61,581 nt of DNA from Poronia punctata (Eukaryota; Ascomycota; Sordariomycetes; Xylariales; Xylariaceae): contig MU401672.1 in the NCBI GenBank assembly GCA_022579005.1, positions 1 to 61,581 on the forward strand, read 5' to 3'. Made by a program: the position numbers and the translations under genes. Below, piece by piece: positions 1 to 12,200 of the stretch (the first letter of the stretch is position 1; each line of letters starts with the position of its first letter). The notes under the pieces were generated by a model, which had not been told where the DNA came from, made no database searches, and was given only the letters and a program-made list of their open reading frames with translations.

Positions 1-830
1 ATTATATATATTAATTAATATATATATAAAAAAGTAAAACTTTTTTTTTTATAAAATCTATATATACTAAATAAGTAAAAAAAAACCCTTTATAAAAAAA
101 CCTTTTTTTTTTATAGTAGTCTTTACTATAGCCGTATAACTTTTATTATATAGGCATTATATAAATTTCTATTATCTTATAACCTATTAAATCTAATAGT
201 ATATACTTTAATTAGCTTGCTAGCTTGCTAGCCTGCTTGCTAGCTATAGCTAAGGCTAGCATAGCCTAGTAGTTAATAAGCGCTAGCTGCAATTATAGCT
301 ATAAGTAAGTAGCAATTATAGCTATAAGTAAGTAGCAATTATAGCTATAAGTAAATAGCAGTTATAGCTATAAGTAAGTAGTAGTTATAGCTATAAGTAA
401 TAATTAGTTATAGCTATAAGTAGTAGTTAGTTATAGCTATAAGTAGTAGTTAGTTATAGCTATAAGTAGTAATTAGTTATAGCTATAAGTAATAGTTAGT
501 TATAGCTATAAAGTATAAAAAAAGTAGGTTATTATAGTTAAAAGAGCAGGTTTAAAAGCCTAAAAGGCAAAATAGGTAAAAAGTTTTTAAGCATTTTTTT
601 TTTATTATATTTAAGTGCCTTTTTTTTTTTTAGTTAATTAAATAGCTAAATTTAGTAATATATATTAAAAGTACTAAAAATATAAAAAGAATTATAGCTG
701 CCTACTTTTTAATAATATATTATAAGTTTTAGCATTTTTACTATATTAAATTAAGCTAAGTACATATTTTAGCGTTTAAAACAGTACTTAACTCTACTTT
801 TGCTAAAAATTTCTAAGCATTTTTAAAGGT
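1..830. other. AT-rich (RIP-like) island, left edge
   Basis: Almost pure A/T with scattered AGC/GCT and no open frame. The composition changes around 780-840, where ordinary mixed-composition sequence starts. It resembles the internal part of the retroelement at 9000-15159 and is probably a mutated repeat cut by the window edge. I could not decode any protein remnant in it. Confidence 0.7.
289..512. repeat. ~22-bp tandem repeat, about 10 copies
   Basis: The core TTATAGCTATAAGTA recurs about ten times at 21-24 bp spacing, with small variants in the linker (AGTAGCAA, AGTAGTAG, AATAATTAG). The core contains the palindrome TATAGCTATA. Just upstream (about 210-270) are loosely repeated GCTAGC/GCTTGCTAGC words. 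Function unknown. Confidence 0.85.
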
Positions 831-2141
831 TGCCAAACACGCCCTAAGTATAGAGAGTGCTCCCCACTTCCCAGCCCTGCTGATTTTGATTTCTAGGCTC
901 TTTCAAAAGACATTCAGTTTCGTCTGCTATCAGGCCATATACGTGTACAACGCTCACCTTATGCAAGTACGTAGACAACTTAGCATAATCATACAAGCGC
1001 TCTATATAGTATTTATACCTAAATCAAAAATTTCCAGAGCTTACGAGTAGAGACCAGCTACCTACCTGTAGGAAGATGGACGCATTTTACCCGGTGGAAG
1101 CACAAATGACGTGTAAAAAGAAGCTGATCGCCAGGCACCAGATCTTCCCGTCTTCATTTACAAGATTTGCGCATCAACGCGTCAAGTTGCCTACTCCTAT
1201 AGCGCTACTTTCTAAACACTGTACAAAATCTTTCTACATGTAGTCACAGACTTACAGTAGACTACAAAGTACGATCGATTCCCGTCCTTTCCGTGCCCCG
1301 TTGCGCGCGTTAAACAAGGATGCCAAGAGGATCTTTTGCGCTAAATCAACCAATTGCATTTGTTGAAAAGTTGTGTTGTGGATGGGATAGCATTAAGAAC
1401 ATGATAAAGTGGAAATCAAGAGAAAGACAATAATCGTAAAATCTTAAAAGGCATAAGCCAGATATATCTTTAATGTTTATCCTTTTGGCTCTTCGTTTGC
1501 CTCCTACAAGTACGAGTAGGGTGAGAGGGAAAAGAGGTGAGAGGGTCTAGAGCCGCCGTTCCACTAACAACACTACTGTACGTACGAAGTAGGTAGATCA
1601 CAGCCCCGTTTTTAGTCCAGCTAGGTTGCCGCAGTACCAGCCTTCCGAATTTACGTTGTTTGTATCTACACGTAGTTATAATATCCCACTCACTGCCTTT
1701 TCCTACCGACTGGCTGGTATGACGAGCGTTTTTCCTTTCCTTGGCAAATAAACTGATCTGCAAACTGGCGAACCGAATTGTTGATTTTTAAAAGCCGGGT
1801 CGAAGAAGCTGTGGACACTTTTCTCGGTGAGACAGATACCTCTCAGCCCGCCTTGTAAATTGACGGTCGCTGGTCCCGCGTCAGCTTGCTTGTTTCTACG
1901 TGCGACAACAGACCAAATCATCCGATCTACGATTACAGCTTTACGCCACAAGACATAATCTGTTTATCGGCTTGATCCTGTAACCGCGGAATCGATCCAA
2001 AACCCCCGCCTTTCCTGACGAACTTGTAGCCTTACAAGAAGAAGTCTATACACCTCGGTCACTCGGAGAAAGGAATAAAAAAAGCAAGGAGAGAAAGAGA
2101 AAGATAACCGCAACCGCAACCGCAACCGACGTCAAATCAAA
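831..2141. other. Intergenic, no gene seen
   Basis: Mixed-composition sequence with only short, unsupported open frames on the minus strand (1470-1763, 1703-1951). It holds two copies of the recurrent word TACGAGTA (about 1042 and 1512). The segment just before 2142 has a GCAACC repeat and probably contains the 5' UTR of the MARVEL gene. Confidence 0.6.
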
Positions 2142-2941
2142 ATGTTGTTTGCCGTCTTTTTCGCCTTTTGGCGCTTTCTGCAAATCGTCACTTTGGTAAG
2201 TCGCGCCGCACTCTGTCCCGCTCTTTTGTTCTGCCACGAGGATACGACACCCTATTGCGCAAATACAAAGGGCGGTACCTAGACGTATCTCCCTTTAGCT
2301 GCGACACTTGGAGAAGGAAGAATCGCTGGCACTCGAGGATAACAATCGACAACCAAGCTAACGAGTCCCCCGATTGGGTGCAGATTCCAACAATAGGTTT
2401 ACTAGCCTACTTCGTCGACGGCTACAACAAACTCAACGCCCTGACGCCCAACTACATCCTCATCCTCTTCATCGTGTCCGTGCTGGCGGGTGCCTGGGCC
2501 ATCTTCACCATCTTCGCGTACCACCGCTCGTCGACCAACGCCAGTTTCGTCGCCTTCGTCGATCTGCTCTTCGTGGGCGCCTTCATCGCCGCCGTGTACC
2601 AGTTGCGCTTCATCGCCTATGTCGACTGCACCAGCGCATCGCGCGGTGGCCAGCTAGACGTCACTCTCGGCCCCTTTGGCAGCGCATCCCTTAATACCGT
2701 CGACGTCCATGTCGACAAGTGGTGCGCTATGCTCAAGGCCAGCTTCGCCTTCGGTATCATGAACTCCATATTTTTCTTCATCACTAGCATCCTCGCCTGG
2801 ATGCACGGCGACCGCCTCAGCTCCCGCAACGGCGACACCTACGTGCGCGAAACTCATGTCCACCGCCATGGGAACCGCTCGGCCCATAGCCCCTCGCGAC
2901 ATGGTAGCTCGCATCACTCGCATCGCCGAGCGTATGTCTGA
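2142..2941 (+). CDS. MARVEL-domain four-TM membrane protein
   Basis: Two exons, 2142-2195 and 2384-2941, separated by a 188-bp intron (GTAAGT donor, CTAAC branch at about 2357, CAG acceptor), give about 203 residues. Exon 1 encodes the start of TM1 (MLFAVFFAFWRFLQIVTL) and joins in phase to IPTIGLLAYFV. Three further hydrophobic segments follow (about residues 35-55, 63-85, 120-142), with a luminal loop containing two cysteines and a His/Ser/Arg-rich cytoplasmic tail. The layout fits fungal MARVEL proteins (MAL/occludin-like, membrane apposition or sorting), inferred from fold and length. An in-frame ATG at 2168 would give a longer open frame but lies in exon 1 and reads through the intron, so I rejected it. 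A second MARVEL gene lies at 43519-44169. Confidence 0.8.
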
Positions 2942-3362
2942 TAGGGTCATATAGACATATTTGTAAAAGAAGGAAAAAATGAAAACCAGAAAAAAGGACT
3001 GAGATTACTCAATGTGTATATCGGCGTAGTTTCAAAGGTTTAAAGGTACGGAAGCAACTCCAATGGGATTATAGGGATGTAAGCCATCATGGGGAGTTGC
3101 GTCGACGGCAATGTCTTGAGATTGAGGTCTTAAATGACAGCACATTTGTGTTGGACAAGACTTGAGCCTTTGAATTTGCAGAGCAGCTCGGGATTATCAA
3201 GCTGGATGGGAGCAAGCAAGAACGCTTGACGCAGTTATGACATAACGCTTAATGAACTACCTTACTAATAAACAATGGCAATCCATTTTGAGGTTTTTGG
3301 TGCGAGCCGACGCAATGAACCCTAAGAGCACTTTTGGAAACGTAGTAGATCGCTTTTTGAAC
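2942..3362. other. Convergent intergenic spacer
   Basis: Separates the 3' ends of the MARVEL gene and DPH2. The open frame at 3252-3638 partly overlaps the DPH2 3' end in antisense and has no recognisable features. Nothing else seen. Confidence 0.5.
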
Positions 3363-4991
3363 TCAAGCGCGGGTCTGATCCTCTCCGACAGTATAGCCTC
3401 TAGCAACGCCGCTTCGGCCCTTTTCGATTATGGTACTCGGCTCGTCCTCGCCGGGATTGAAATCACTTCCCAGGCCTTGCCATGTCCGCTTCGAGCGCAG
3501 AAACTCGGCGCCGGGGCTTGCCACGCCGTTGATAAGCGCTATGTCACCAGGGCCTCTCTTCACCACAGCAGAATTGTCGGGCCGGGTTGCAGCAGGACTG
3601 CCATCAGACTCCTGTGCGCCATTGGCTGTGGACGCTGAACTTCGAACCGCAACGCGCATAGGACGCGAGGTGCTAACGAGCTTTCCGGTCCTCAAATCGA
3701 AAACAGGGGCCTCTGACTCTTCGTCGTCGACTCCACCTTCGACATCTTCGATCTCTTCCTTTTCAACGATTTCAAGGGATGACGAAGACAGCTGTCTCTC
3801 GACACCTTCGATACCACCCCACCATTCTCCGGTCCAGATTCGGCTCTCGTCCGGCTTTAGGGCCAATGTCAACTCAAAGGGAGTGATGACAGGCTTGTAT
3901 AATTCCACCTGGTCCACGAGACCGCTCTCCCAGCATCCGACAACTACCCAACCGTCTATTTCGGCAAAGTTGGCAAGCTTGGCCGTGTTCAGCTTGCCAA
4001 CCACTATAGTGTAACTCTTTTTCCCAGCAGCAGCGATTTGGTCGCGTAATATGCTTATCGTCGACATGTAGTTCTTGACGGATAATGTGTTTACCAATAT
4101 TCCAATTATAGACGCGGTTGCGAGTCGAAGCACGAGTGCATATCGTCGTCGAAGCATGGACGGTGTGAAACGTGGATCGGCAACTGAGACATCTGCGCTG
4201 TAGGGTGAAGAGGGCGTAGGATAGATGCGAAGGGATGCGAGGCGGGAGGACATGGAAAGGAGTAAAGAAGAAGGTGGGGTTGCTATGTGGAAAAGATGGT
4301 AATCGTGGAGGTCGTAATCATGTTTACCCGTCGTAACAGGGTCCATAAAGGATATACTGCGGTTTGGTATCGTACTTGAAGGATCTCGTATTAGGTCGGT
4401 TGAAAAAACATTGTTATAACCCTTGGAATTGAGCAACGCGCAAACAGGCGCGACATGCTCTTGGAACATAACATCGGCCATTATCACTGCTCTGACGTCC
4501 TTGTCGGGGAATTCTTCTGCGAAGTTGTCTGCAACAGCAGCATGATCTAAGTTTTGTCTTGTGAAAATGTGTAGAACTGGAAGTCTTGCGGTTGGACTCA
4601 AGCACGCTCGGCCATAGTGTATCACCGCGTCGGCATCCACATGTTCGGCGGCGATCTCATCTACACAACAGGAGCTGTATGATGTATCTGCGAGGATATA
4701 AAGCCGTCTTTTTTGTTCGTCGCCAGAATTTTCGAGCCGTTCAAGCTCTCGGTTCAGTGCTGTGACTACCCAAGGTGCATCTCCAAGCATTGCATCCGGA
4801 AATTGTAATGCGACTCGTGTCCAGTCTTGGTGTTGGATCTCTGTCGCGGTCCGGGCGATCTCGTACACGGAGAAGAGTTCATCGTCAGATCTCTTTGGTC
4901 GGTTTTGTTTTATAATCGGAGTGGGATCTTCGAACAATGAACGTTCTGTTTCAGTAGATAGTACAGGCGCTGCGGCAAAAGCTGGCGACAT
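3363..4991 (-). CDS. DPH2: Diphthamide biosynthesis protein 2 (3-amino-3-carboxypropyl transferase subunit)
   Basis: A single exon of 542 residues. In this family Dph1-Dph2 is an iron-sulfur heterodimer that transfers the 3-amino-3-carboxypropyl group of SAM to a histidine of eEF2, the first step of diphthamide synthesis in the cytosol. The sequence shows the N-terminal VALQFPDAMLGDAPWVV block, the cysteine-bearing ADTSYSSCCVDEIAAEHVDA segment, the IHYGRACLSP motif and, near residue 354, the VVVGCWESGL segment with the later conserved Cys. The C-terminal third is acidic and low-complexity (EEIEDVEGGVDDEESE) and ends with WQGLGSDF, typical of fungal Dph2. No intron is needed. Its start codon lies 555 bp from the FAT1-like stop codon; both genes are on the minus strand. 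Confidence 0.93.
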   Translation of the reverse strand: MSPAFAAAPVLSTETERSLFEDPTPIIKQNRPKRSDDELFSVYEIARTATEIQHQDWTRVALQFPDAMLGDAPWVVTALNRELERLENSGDEQKRRLYILADTSYSSCCVDEIAAEHVDADAVIHYGRACLSPTARLPVLHIFTRQNLDHAAVADNFAEEFPDKDVRAVIMADVMFQEHVAPVCALLNSKGYNNVFSTDLIRDPSSTIPNRSISFMDPVTTGKHDYDLHDYHLFHIATPPSSLLLSMSSRLASLRIYPTPSSPYSADVSVADPRFTPSMLRRRYALVLRLATASIIGILVNTLSVKNYMSTISILRDQIAAAGKKSYTIVVGKLNTAKLANFAEIDGWVVVGCWESGLVDQVELYKPVITPFELTLALKPDESRIWTGEWWGGIEGVERQLSSSSLEIVEKEEIEDVEGGVDDEESEAPVFDLRTGKLVSTSRPMRVAVRSSASTANGAQESDGSPAATRPDNSAVVKRGPGDIALINGVASPGAEFLRSKRTWQGLGSDFNPGEDEPSTIIEKGRSGVARGYTVGEDQTRA

Positions 4992-5546
4992 CTTGAAAAG
5001 GTTTGGAAAGTGCAGACTCTATGGCTTTAAGATACTTGATGTAAGAATTTTGGAGGGGCAGCAGTTGAATGTTATCGACTAAGGAATGTAGAACAAAGTT
5101 TAGCTCATGGTGGGGGCGGGGTTATGCCACTTCGCAAGACGTAAGTACCTAACCAGGTAGACAAATACAGCACCGGTGTAGTCAAAGCCTGTAGTTACTC
5201 CCAACTAATATATATTATAGGTATAAGGTAGTCTCCATTAGGAAGTATTCTAGGCTCAGAGGATGTCTCAGATGCATGTAACATCTAGAACCCTAATTTG
5301 AGGTTCAAAATATGGACAGCCTACAGGCATCAGTAGGGGGTGAGATGATAGATCTTGTCCGTCTAGATGACCAAATCATCACCAGCATATACACAACCCT
5401 CCTACCGTGAGTAGGAAGTAGTCCTGAGCAGTTTCCATCTTTTATAAATACAAGACAGCGTATCTAAACTAACCTAGAGGTGTATAGGCGGAAGCAAGAG
5501 TCTATAATCCTCAATCCATGGTAAAGAAAAGGTATGCCGCCGATTA
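4992..5546. other. Intergenic spacer, no gene seen
   Basis: Lies between the DPH2 start and the acyl-CoA synthetase stop, both minus strand. It must hold the DPH2 promoter and the synthetase 3' UTR. No long open frame and no clear TATA box. Confidence 0.5.
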
Positions 5547-7628
5547 TTACAACTTGACCTGACCTGCGCTCATGCGATCCCAATCTGCCTTGTCGAATCT
5601 CACATACGTGTCTCCCTTGAGCCAGTAGAGCTCGTCGTCACCAACCTTTCCGGGATCAACACCTTCCACCCTGAGGTTGTGCTTCTGTTGCTTGTTGGTG
5701 CCCGTTATTGCCGCCGATAGACCCTTTCCGAAACGCAAGAAGATGGGCACTGCGTATTTGGGGAGCTTGGCCCGGGCATGCTCCGCCAACGACCGGAGGA
5801 CCGTCTCGTCAAGTGATGTTTTGAGCGCCACTGCGGCACATCCTGCTCGTCCGTCGTGGTGCGGGAGTTGTACACCATAGACGTTGGCCTCCTCGACAGC
5901 CGGGTGCAGCCCGATCATGGCGCTCACCTCGGTTGTCGCCACGTTTTCGCTCTTCCATCTAAAGGTATCGCCGATGCGGTCGTGGAAGTACAGTCGTCCT
6001 TCACGGTCCCAGCTGATGAGATCTCCTGACCGGAAGTATCCGTCGCCATTTTTGACTACGTCACGGATAATCTTGCTATTGGTAGCTTTCTCGTTGTTGT
6101 AGTAACCCTGGAACACTTGCGTCATGTCGTCGGGCAATATGAAGAGCAGCTCCCCGACCTCGCCACGAGGTACCTGGCGGCACAGTCCAGTCTGGGGGTC
6201 TCGCCACGGCGCATCGGTTTCGGGATCTCGTTCGACGATAGCGATCTTACTGTTCAAGAACAAGCTAAACAAAAACCCACTGCGACCTATGGCGCCCCGG
6301 GAGAACTCGTTGCGCGAAAGGTTCCACGTCCCCACGAAGCCCTCTGTTGCCGCGTAGAACTCGGCAACACTCTCGATGCCGAAACGCTCCTGGAACCTCG
6401 CCCATACATCTGGGCGCAGCCCGTTGCCCATAGCAAGGCGCACGCTGTGTTTTTTGTCGAGGTTCTCACCCGTCACCGGATCAATCTCAGGCTGGGCCGC
6501 AAGAAGATACCGACAAGTCTCTCCGACATACTGGATGATGGTGGCGTTGTGCTTGCGCACGTCCTTCCAGAACGTTTTCGTAGAGAACTTGCGACCGATG
6601 GCAAAGGTAGCCTCGGCCTCGAAACAGTGGAAAAACCCTAGAACTGCGGCGGACGAATGGTACAACGGCATGGGCTAGTAGAGAAACTAGTTAGTCGAAC
6701 ATCCACACTATACGTTTCGTTCTCTTTCCTTCTCTTTGTTTTTCTCTCACACCTCCGTCTTCCCCTCCCCACACCATCGATCTGACAGCACTTACCGTGT
6801 ACAGAACATCCGTTTTCTTGGTCTGGAGCCATCTGGGCACGAAAGCCGAAGCGTTGATGATTTTCGTCCAAGAGACGATAGCAGCCTTGGGGAGTCCGGT
6901 TGTTCCAGAAGTGTAGATGAGGATAGCCATGTCCCGACCGAGGTCGCCAGAGCGCAGCTTGTTCGATGGTCGAATCGGGTCGACCGCCATGGCAGCGGCG
7001 ACAAAGTCGGGAGACACAAAGTCCATCCTTAAACCGCCCAGCTTCTCGACGACGGCCTCGTCGACATTGTGCGCGACGTCGGGATCCACCAGCATGAGTA
7101 CCGCATTGGCCGTGTTCACGCAGTGGCATAGAGCGTCACCTGTCAGGTTGTAATTGATAAAGGCCGGCTTCACGCCGATGGACCACAGACCGAAGACAAG
7201 CAGGAGGAAATAGTCGGAGTTCATCATGTCCAGAGCGACAATATCTTTGGGTTTCAGGTCGTACTTGGATTTGAGGTAGTTTCCAAACTTCAAGGCAGCC
7301 TCGTACATCTGAGCATAGGTCCAGGATCGGTCTTCGAACAAGACGGCCACGTTGTTTGCCGACTTTCCGGTGGCAATCTCTTCCAGCCGGTAGAAGACAT
7401 TTGCGCGATCTGTGGCCTCGCGGCGTCGGTTCTTATACAGCGCCGGCACTAAGCCGCGCGTAAGGCCCCAGTCATACGATAGCGATGCCTTCGCGTTGAG
7501 GTAGGCCAGGCCAGCGGCAGCAGCTGGTACCGTCACAGCTAAAGGCACTTTTGGTAGTAAAGGACATCAGTATTCTGCGCGCTGGATGGTAGTAGTTATT
7601 TCCGAGCATAATTTCACTTACATGGCAT
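5547..7628 (-). CDS. Very-long-chain fatty acyl-CoA synthetase / fatty acid transporter (FAT1-like)
   Basis: Three exons on the minus strand, 7628-7622, 7547-6796 and 6674-5547, give about 628 residues. The first exon is only 7 nt (ATG CCA T). It is supported by a GTAAGT donor, a CTGAT branch site, an AG acceptor and the absence of an ATG at the start of the long exon, which opens with a non-ATG codon in frame. The AMP-binding P-loop YTSGTTGLPKAA is at about residues 214-225. The intron joins LYT to PMPLYHSSAAVLGFF in phase 0. The FATP/VLACS motif YFHDRIGDTFRWKSENVATTEV is complete. The N-terminus has a hydrophobic Ala-rich stretch suiting ER or lipid-droplet anchoring. The enzyme activates very-long-chain fatty acids with ATP and CoA and can promote uptake. 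Specific substrate not deducible. Confidence 0.9.
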
Positions 7629-8999
7629 CTTGTTGATATGATGGGGGGGGATATGTCTAATTCAACTGGTTTCGTTGGAGGTTCTGCCGAGAAAGCGGGT
7701 GGTTCGGAGGAGAGGTGCCCGGATATCCCACGCAGATTCTCAAAGTTGATATGACAAGCGCAAGAGTCCAAGCTTCTGACCGAAATACAAAGGCTTATGA
7801 CAAGAAATGCAGCGTTTATGTCAGTGGGTAACAGCGTACAGATCCGATCCTCTCAAATACGCAACTTCAGACAAGTAAAATGAGGGATGTCGAGAAGACC
7901 ATTGAGCACCGGCACAACTTGTATCAACTACTACACGTACTCATACGTGTAGTCAAGACAAGTCAATGAGATCTTCACAGTGAGTCAACCAGGTTCGACA
8001 ACACGAATAAGGATCTCAATAAGAATATGCCACCTGATTTGATTGTCATGCTAACTGGAGTATTCTTAAGAAAATGGAGGGATGTAAATCATCCCTCCCA
8101 AGTAGTGAGTGCATGGCTGCGGCGATAGCTGTGCCTCGGTACTTTTCTGGTTGTAAGAGGAGATGCCGAACAAGGATGCTTTTCCACAGGTCCTTTTACA
8201 GTACACTATCCTATCGAGGTATTTCTGCCTTTTACTGGTCTGCCTAGACAGACTAGTCTAGCATCTAGGCCCGCTTTCGCTAGGGTTCATGACGAAAGAC
8301 AGCTCGTGTGGAGATGAGCTCACATACGGATGTATTGTAATTATCTTCTGCTGGTTACAATACCTTCAAGTGTAAATAGGTCAATATCATGTTTGATGTA
8401 CTCTTCTTCTCATATTCTTCTTATCGACGCATTGTTGGTCTATATAATGAATGCCATTGCGCATAGAACAAAGCTGGCTGTTGGGAATTTTTGAAAACAA
8501 AATCCCAGGTTGGAACAGCCAAACAGAAATACCTAGGTTACAACAATGTAACGCAAGATAGTGCGCGATGTCAAGAAAAGACAGGCGCCAGCTTCACTTC
8601 AAGTCTCTTCCGGTGGGGTTGCATAAGTATCCACATCACAAACATATCCCCAGGTTTGGAACTTGGGGTATTTGGCTCCGTCGAGCTTGTCAATTCTACG
8701 GTATGCTTGGCAGACAAAGTACCTATCGTGACCTAGACAGAGTTTAGGGCCAGGTGCGTACTGATAGGAAAGATGATATGGTGCTGCACTGATAAATCTA
8801 ATTAATGTTGGAGTATCTGCTATTTACGTAGTTTAGATTGATATCCTGTCAGCCCGTGTGTCCGTGATGCGGCAAGGACATGATATTCCTGCATATTAGA
8901 GAAATCTCGGTACTTGCCTAGTAACTTAAAGCAATATGCGTCTAAGACGTAAACGCATTGCTGTTAAATGCATTTATAACTGCTATTATTCCATATTAA
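7629..8999. other. Intergenic, no gene seen
   Basis: Holds the upstream region of the acyl-CoA synthetase and grades into AT-rich sequence from about 8940. A short open frame at 8491-8736 has no recognisable feature. The last four or five bases before 9000 are part of the target-site duplication of the retroelement. Confidence 0.5.
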
Positions 9000-9240
9000 T
9001 GTAGATCCATTGACCCCTAAAGAATAGAATAACAAACCTATTAAGTACTATAAACAACTGCTATAATAGAGCCTAAAGTTAAAATACTTGGCTTTACTTA
9101 ATTTATATATATAAGTACTTTTTATACTTTTTAATATATATAAAGCTTATAAAGAATATATAATTATTTTAAACTTTTTTTTATAGCATTTTAATTGTAA
9201 ATTATAGTTAAGCTGCTACTAAAAAATAAAAAAAAGTATA
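9000..9240 (+). repeat. 5' LTR of the Ty3/gypsy element
   Basis: Begins TGTAGATCCATTGACC and ends GTATA where the 3' LTR reads GCACA, so the ancestral ends were TGT...ACA. It is preceded by ATTAA. Its outer (left) end keeps C and G; its inner end is almost fully converted to A/T. Confidence 0.9.
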
Positions 9241-12200
9241 AATAATTATTTATATAGCTATATAGCAAAAGTAAAATTAATTAAATTATATTTTTAAAAT
9301 CTTTTTATTTATTATTATTTAGTAGTATTAATTTTATTAACAAAATATTAGTATTTAGTATATTTAATAAAAATAACTTAAGCTGTTAAAAGCTAAAAAT
9401 GTTTAGCTTTTTTTTACTTTTATATAATATATTTTTTTAAGCACCTTTTTAAAAGTTAAAAAATAAAAAGCTTTTATTATAAAGCATATAAAGCGCTAAA
9501 AGCTTTAGCTTAACTTTAAAGCTAAGTTTTAAGCTAACTTTAAAAGCACTTATAATATATACTTATTATATAGCTGCTTAATAAAAAAAAGTTATTACTA
9601 TAATAAAAAAAATAGCAAAAAAAATAAAAAAAAAACATAAACTAGTAATAGCTAACTATATAAAAAATATAAAAGTAAAAAAATATATAAACTTACTACT
9701 ATTGCTTTAAAAGTATAAAAAAAAATAAATTAACTTAGTAAAAACTTAAATAATTAAACATTTTTAATTAAAAGTAATATTTAAAACTTTAATATTAAAA
9801 TAAAATAAAAAAATAATAAACTTTAAAAAAATGTTATTAATATAATAAAAAAATAAAATAAAAAAGTTAAAAAGCAAATAATTAAATAAAATAAAACGCT
9901 TTATAATAAAATTAAAAAACTTAAAACTTACTATAAAAAAATTAACAAGTAAATAAACAAAGTTAATAATATATTAAAAAACATTAATATAGCACTTGCT
10001 ATATTAGTAGTTTTAAGCAAAAACAATTATGCTTTAAATATTAATATTAATAAAAAGCTACTAAAATATAGCAGCACTAGTTAAAATATTTAAAATTAAA
10101 ACAATGCTTATAACTTTATAAATATAAGTTATTAATAAAGCGCAACTAATAAAAGCATATTTAACTTTATAATACTATAATACTTAAAAATACTAAAAAG
10201 CGTTACTAATAATATATATTTTTTAAATAAATTTTTAAACTTTTATAAGTTTAATAAAATATAAAGCATAGCTAGTGCTTAAAAAAAAAATTTAAGCTAT
10301 ATTTTTAAATATATTTTATAAAAAAAATATTAAATATTTTAGCAATTATAAAGCAAAAAATAAAGTAGTTTTTTTATATAAATACTAGCTAAGCAAAGCT
10401 AATAAAAATATATTAAATAAACTATAAAGTATTTAAAATAAGCTATAATAAGCGCTAGTTTTTTATAACTTATAAGCTAGCTATATATTAAATAAAATAA
10501 AAAAAAAATTTTAAGCTATAGTTTATTTTTTATAAAGTATTTAAAAAGCTATATAAGCTAACTTGCTAAAAGCTATAATATAAGTTTTTAAGCAATATAA
10601 TATATTATATAGCTTATTTATAACGTTTATATTTATATAAGCAGCTATTAACAAATTAGTAAGCTAATATATAAACTATTTAAAAAAAAAATTTTATAAG
10701 TTATTTATAATTAATATGCAAACTTTATAAATATATAAAGTAATATTTAAAAAATTATAAATTAAAATGCTAAAAATTTAAATATATATAAAAGCAAAAA
10801 CTTAAAGCTTAAATAATAAAAAAATTATTAAATATATAGTTTAATATGCTAAAATAATAACATATACAAAAAGCAAATATAATAGCAATACTACTAATGC
10901 TAGTATATATAGTAGCAATACTAAGCTATTTAGCTTTATAAAAGTTGCTATTTTTAATTTAAAATATAATAAATAAGCTATTTATTATATTAAAAAAAAT
11001 AAACTAAAAAAAAGTAGCTTTATAGCTTAAACTTACTAAAACTATAATTAGTAGCAAAAGTAAATAAATAAATACTTTTTAAAAAGTAGCTAAACAAAGT
11101 TTAATAATAATAGCTAATATTTATAAAAAAATAATTTTAAGCATAATAACTAAACTAATAACTATGCTAACAATTATATTAAAAAAAGTAAAAATATTAT
11201 AATTAAAAAAAAGCTATTTTATAAAAAGCTTTATTAGTTTATAAAAAAACGCTAGCTTAAAAAAAGTAGCAAAACAAACTAAGCTTACTTTATAAAAAAT
11301 AATAAAAAAAATTATAATAGCGCTACTAATTAGTTATTAGCTAAACGTTTTAAAAGTAATAACTTTAAAAATAACTATAGCAAAATTATTAAATTATTTA
11401 AAAATAGTAAATAAAATAGCTTTATTATACTAGTTTAAGCTAATAAAAGCTTAAATAAACTAAAGCTTAAAAAAAGCAAGCTATATAATAGCTATTTAAA
11501 CTATTATAACCTATTTAATATAAAGCTTACTAATAAAACTAAATTTATAATATTTTTAAACTATAGCTATATTAATTACTATGTTTTTAAAATTATAGCA
11601 TAGCAATTTTAGCTATACTTTAGTAAATATAATATAATAATAAAAAAAGTTAGTAGCATTAAGCTTTATATTAATTAAAATTATAAAATTATAGCTAAAT
11701 AAGTTATAAGTAATAAAAAAGCTTTATTAAAATAGTTAGTAACTATAAGCATAATTTTTAATAATACTTTTTTAAAAAATCTTATAATTTTAAAATACTT
11801 ATTTTATAAATAAAGTAGCTTATTTTTTTAAAAAAAACAAAATAAAGTAGTTACTTTTATAAACATTAAAAGCGTACTAAAACTATGCCTTATTGCACGT
11901 TTAGTAGCTTTAAGCACAAAATTTGCTTATATAGCTATAGTAAATATATAGCTAAAAACTATAATATTAAAAAATAAAAAAAAACTTAAACTATAAGTAA
12001 AATAGCATAAAGAAATACTAAAAATAGCTTAAGTATTAAGTTATTTAAAGTACTATATTATATATTTCTTTTGCTTATTTAACTTTAAACAATGCTATAT
12101 TAATATAATTATAAAAACTAAATATTAAATTAATATAAGCAACTATAAACTTATTAAGCTTTTAATATAAAAATATAGCTTAGTATAAAAGTAAGCAATT

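Noticed and set aside
3252..4014. Plus-strand open frames antisense to DPH2 (3252-3638, 3430-4014)
   Set aside because: They mirror the codon structure of DPH2 on the opposite strand and encode no recognisable domain.
8491..8736. 81-codon open frame before the retroelement
   Set aside because: No signature, no good composition, isolated; likely chance.
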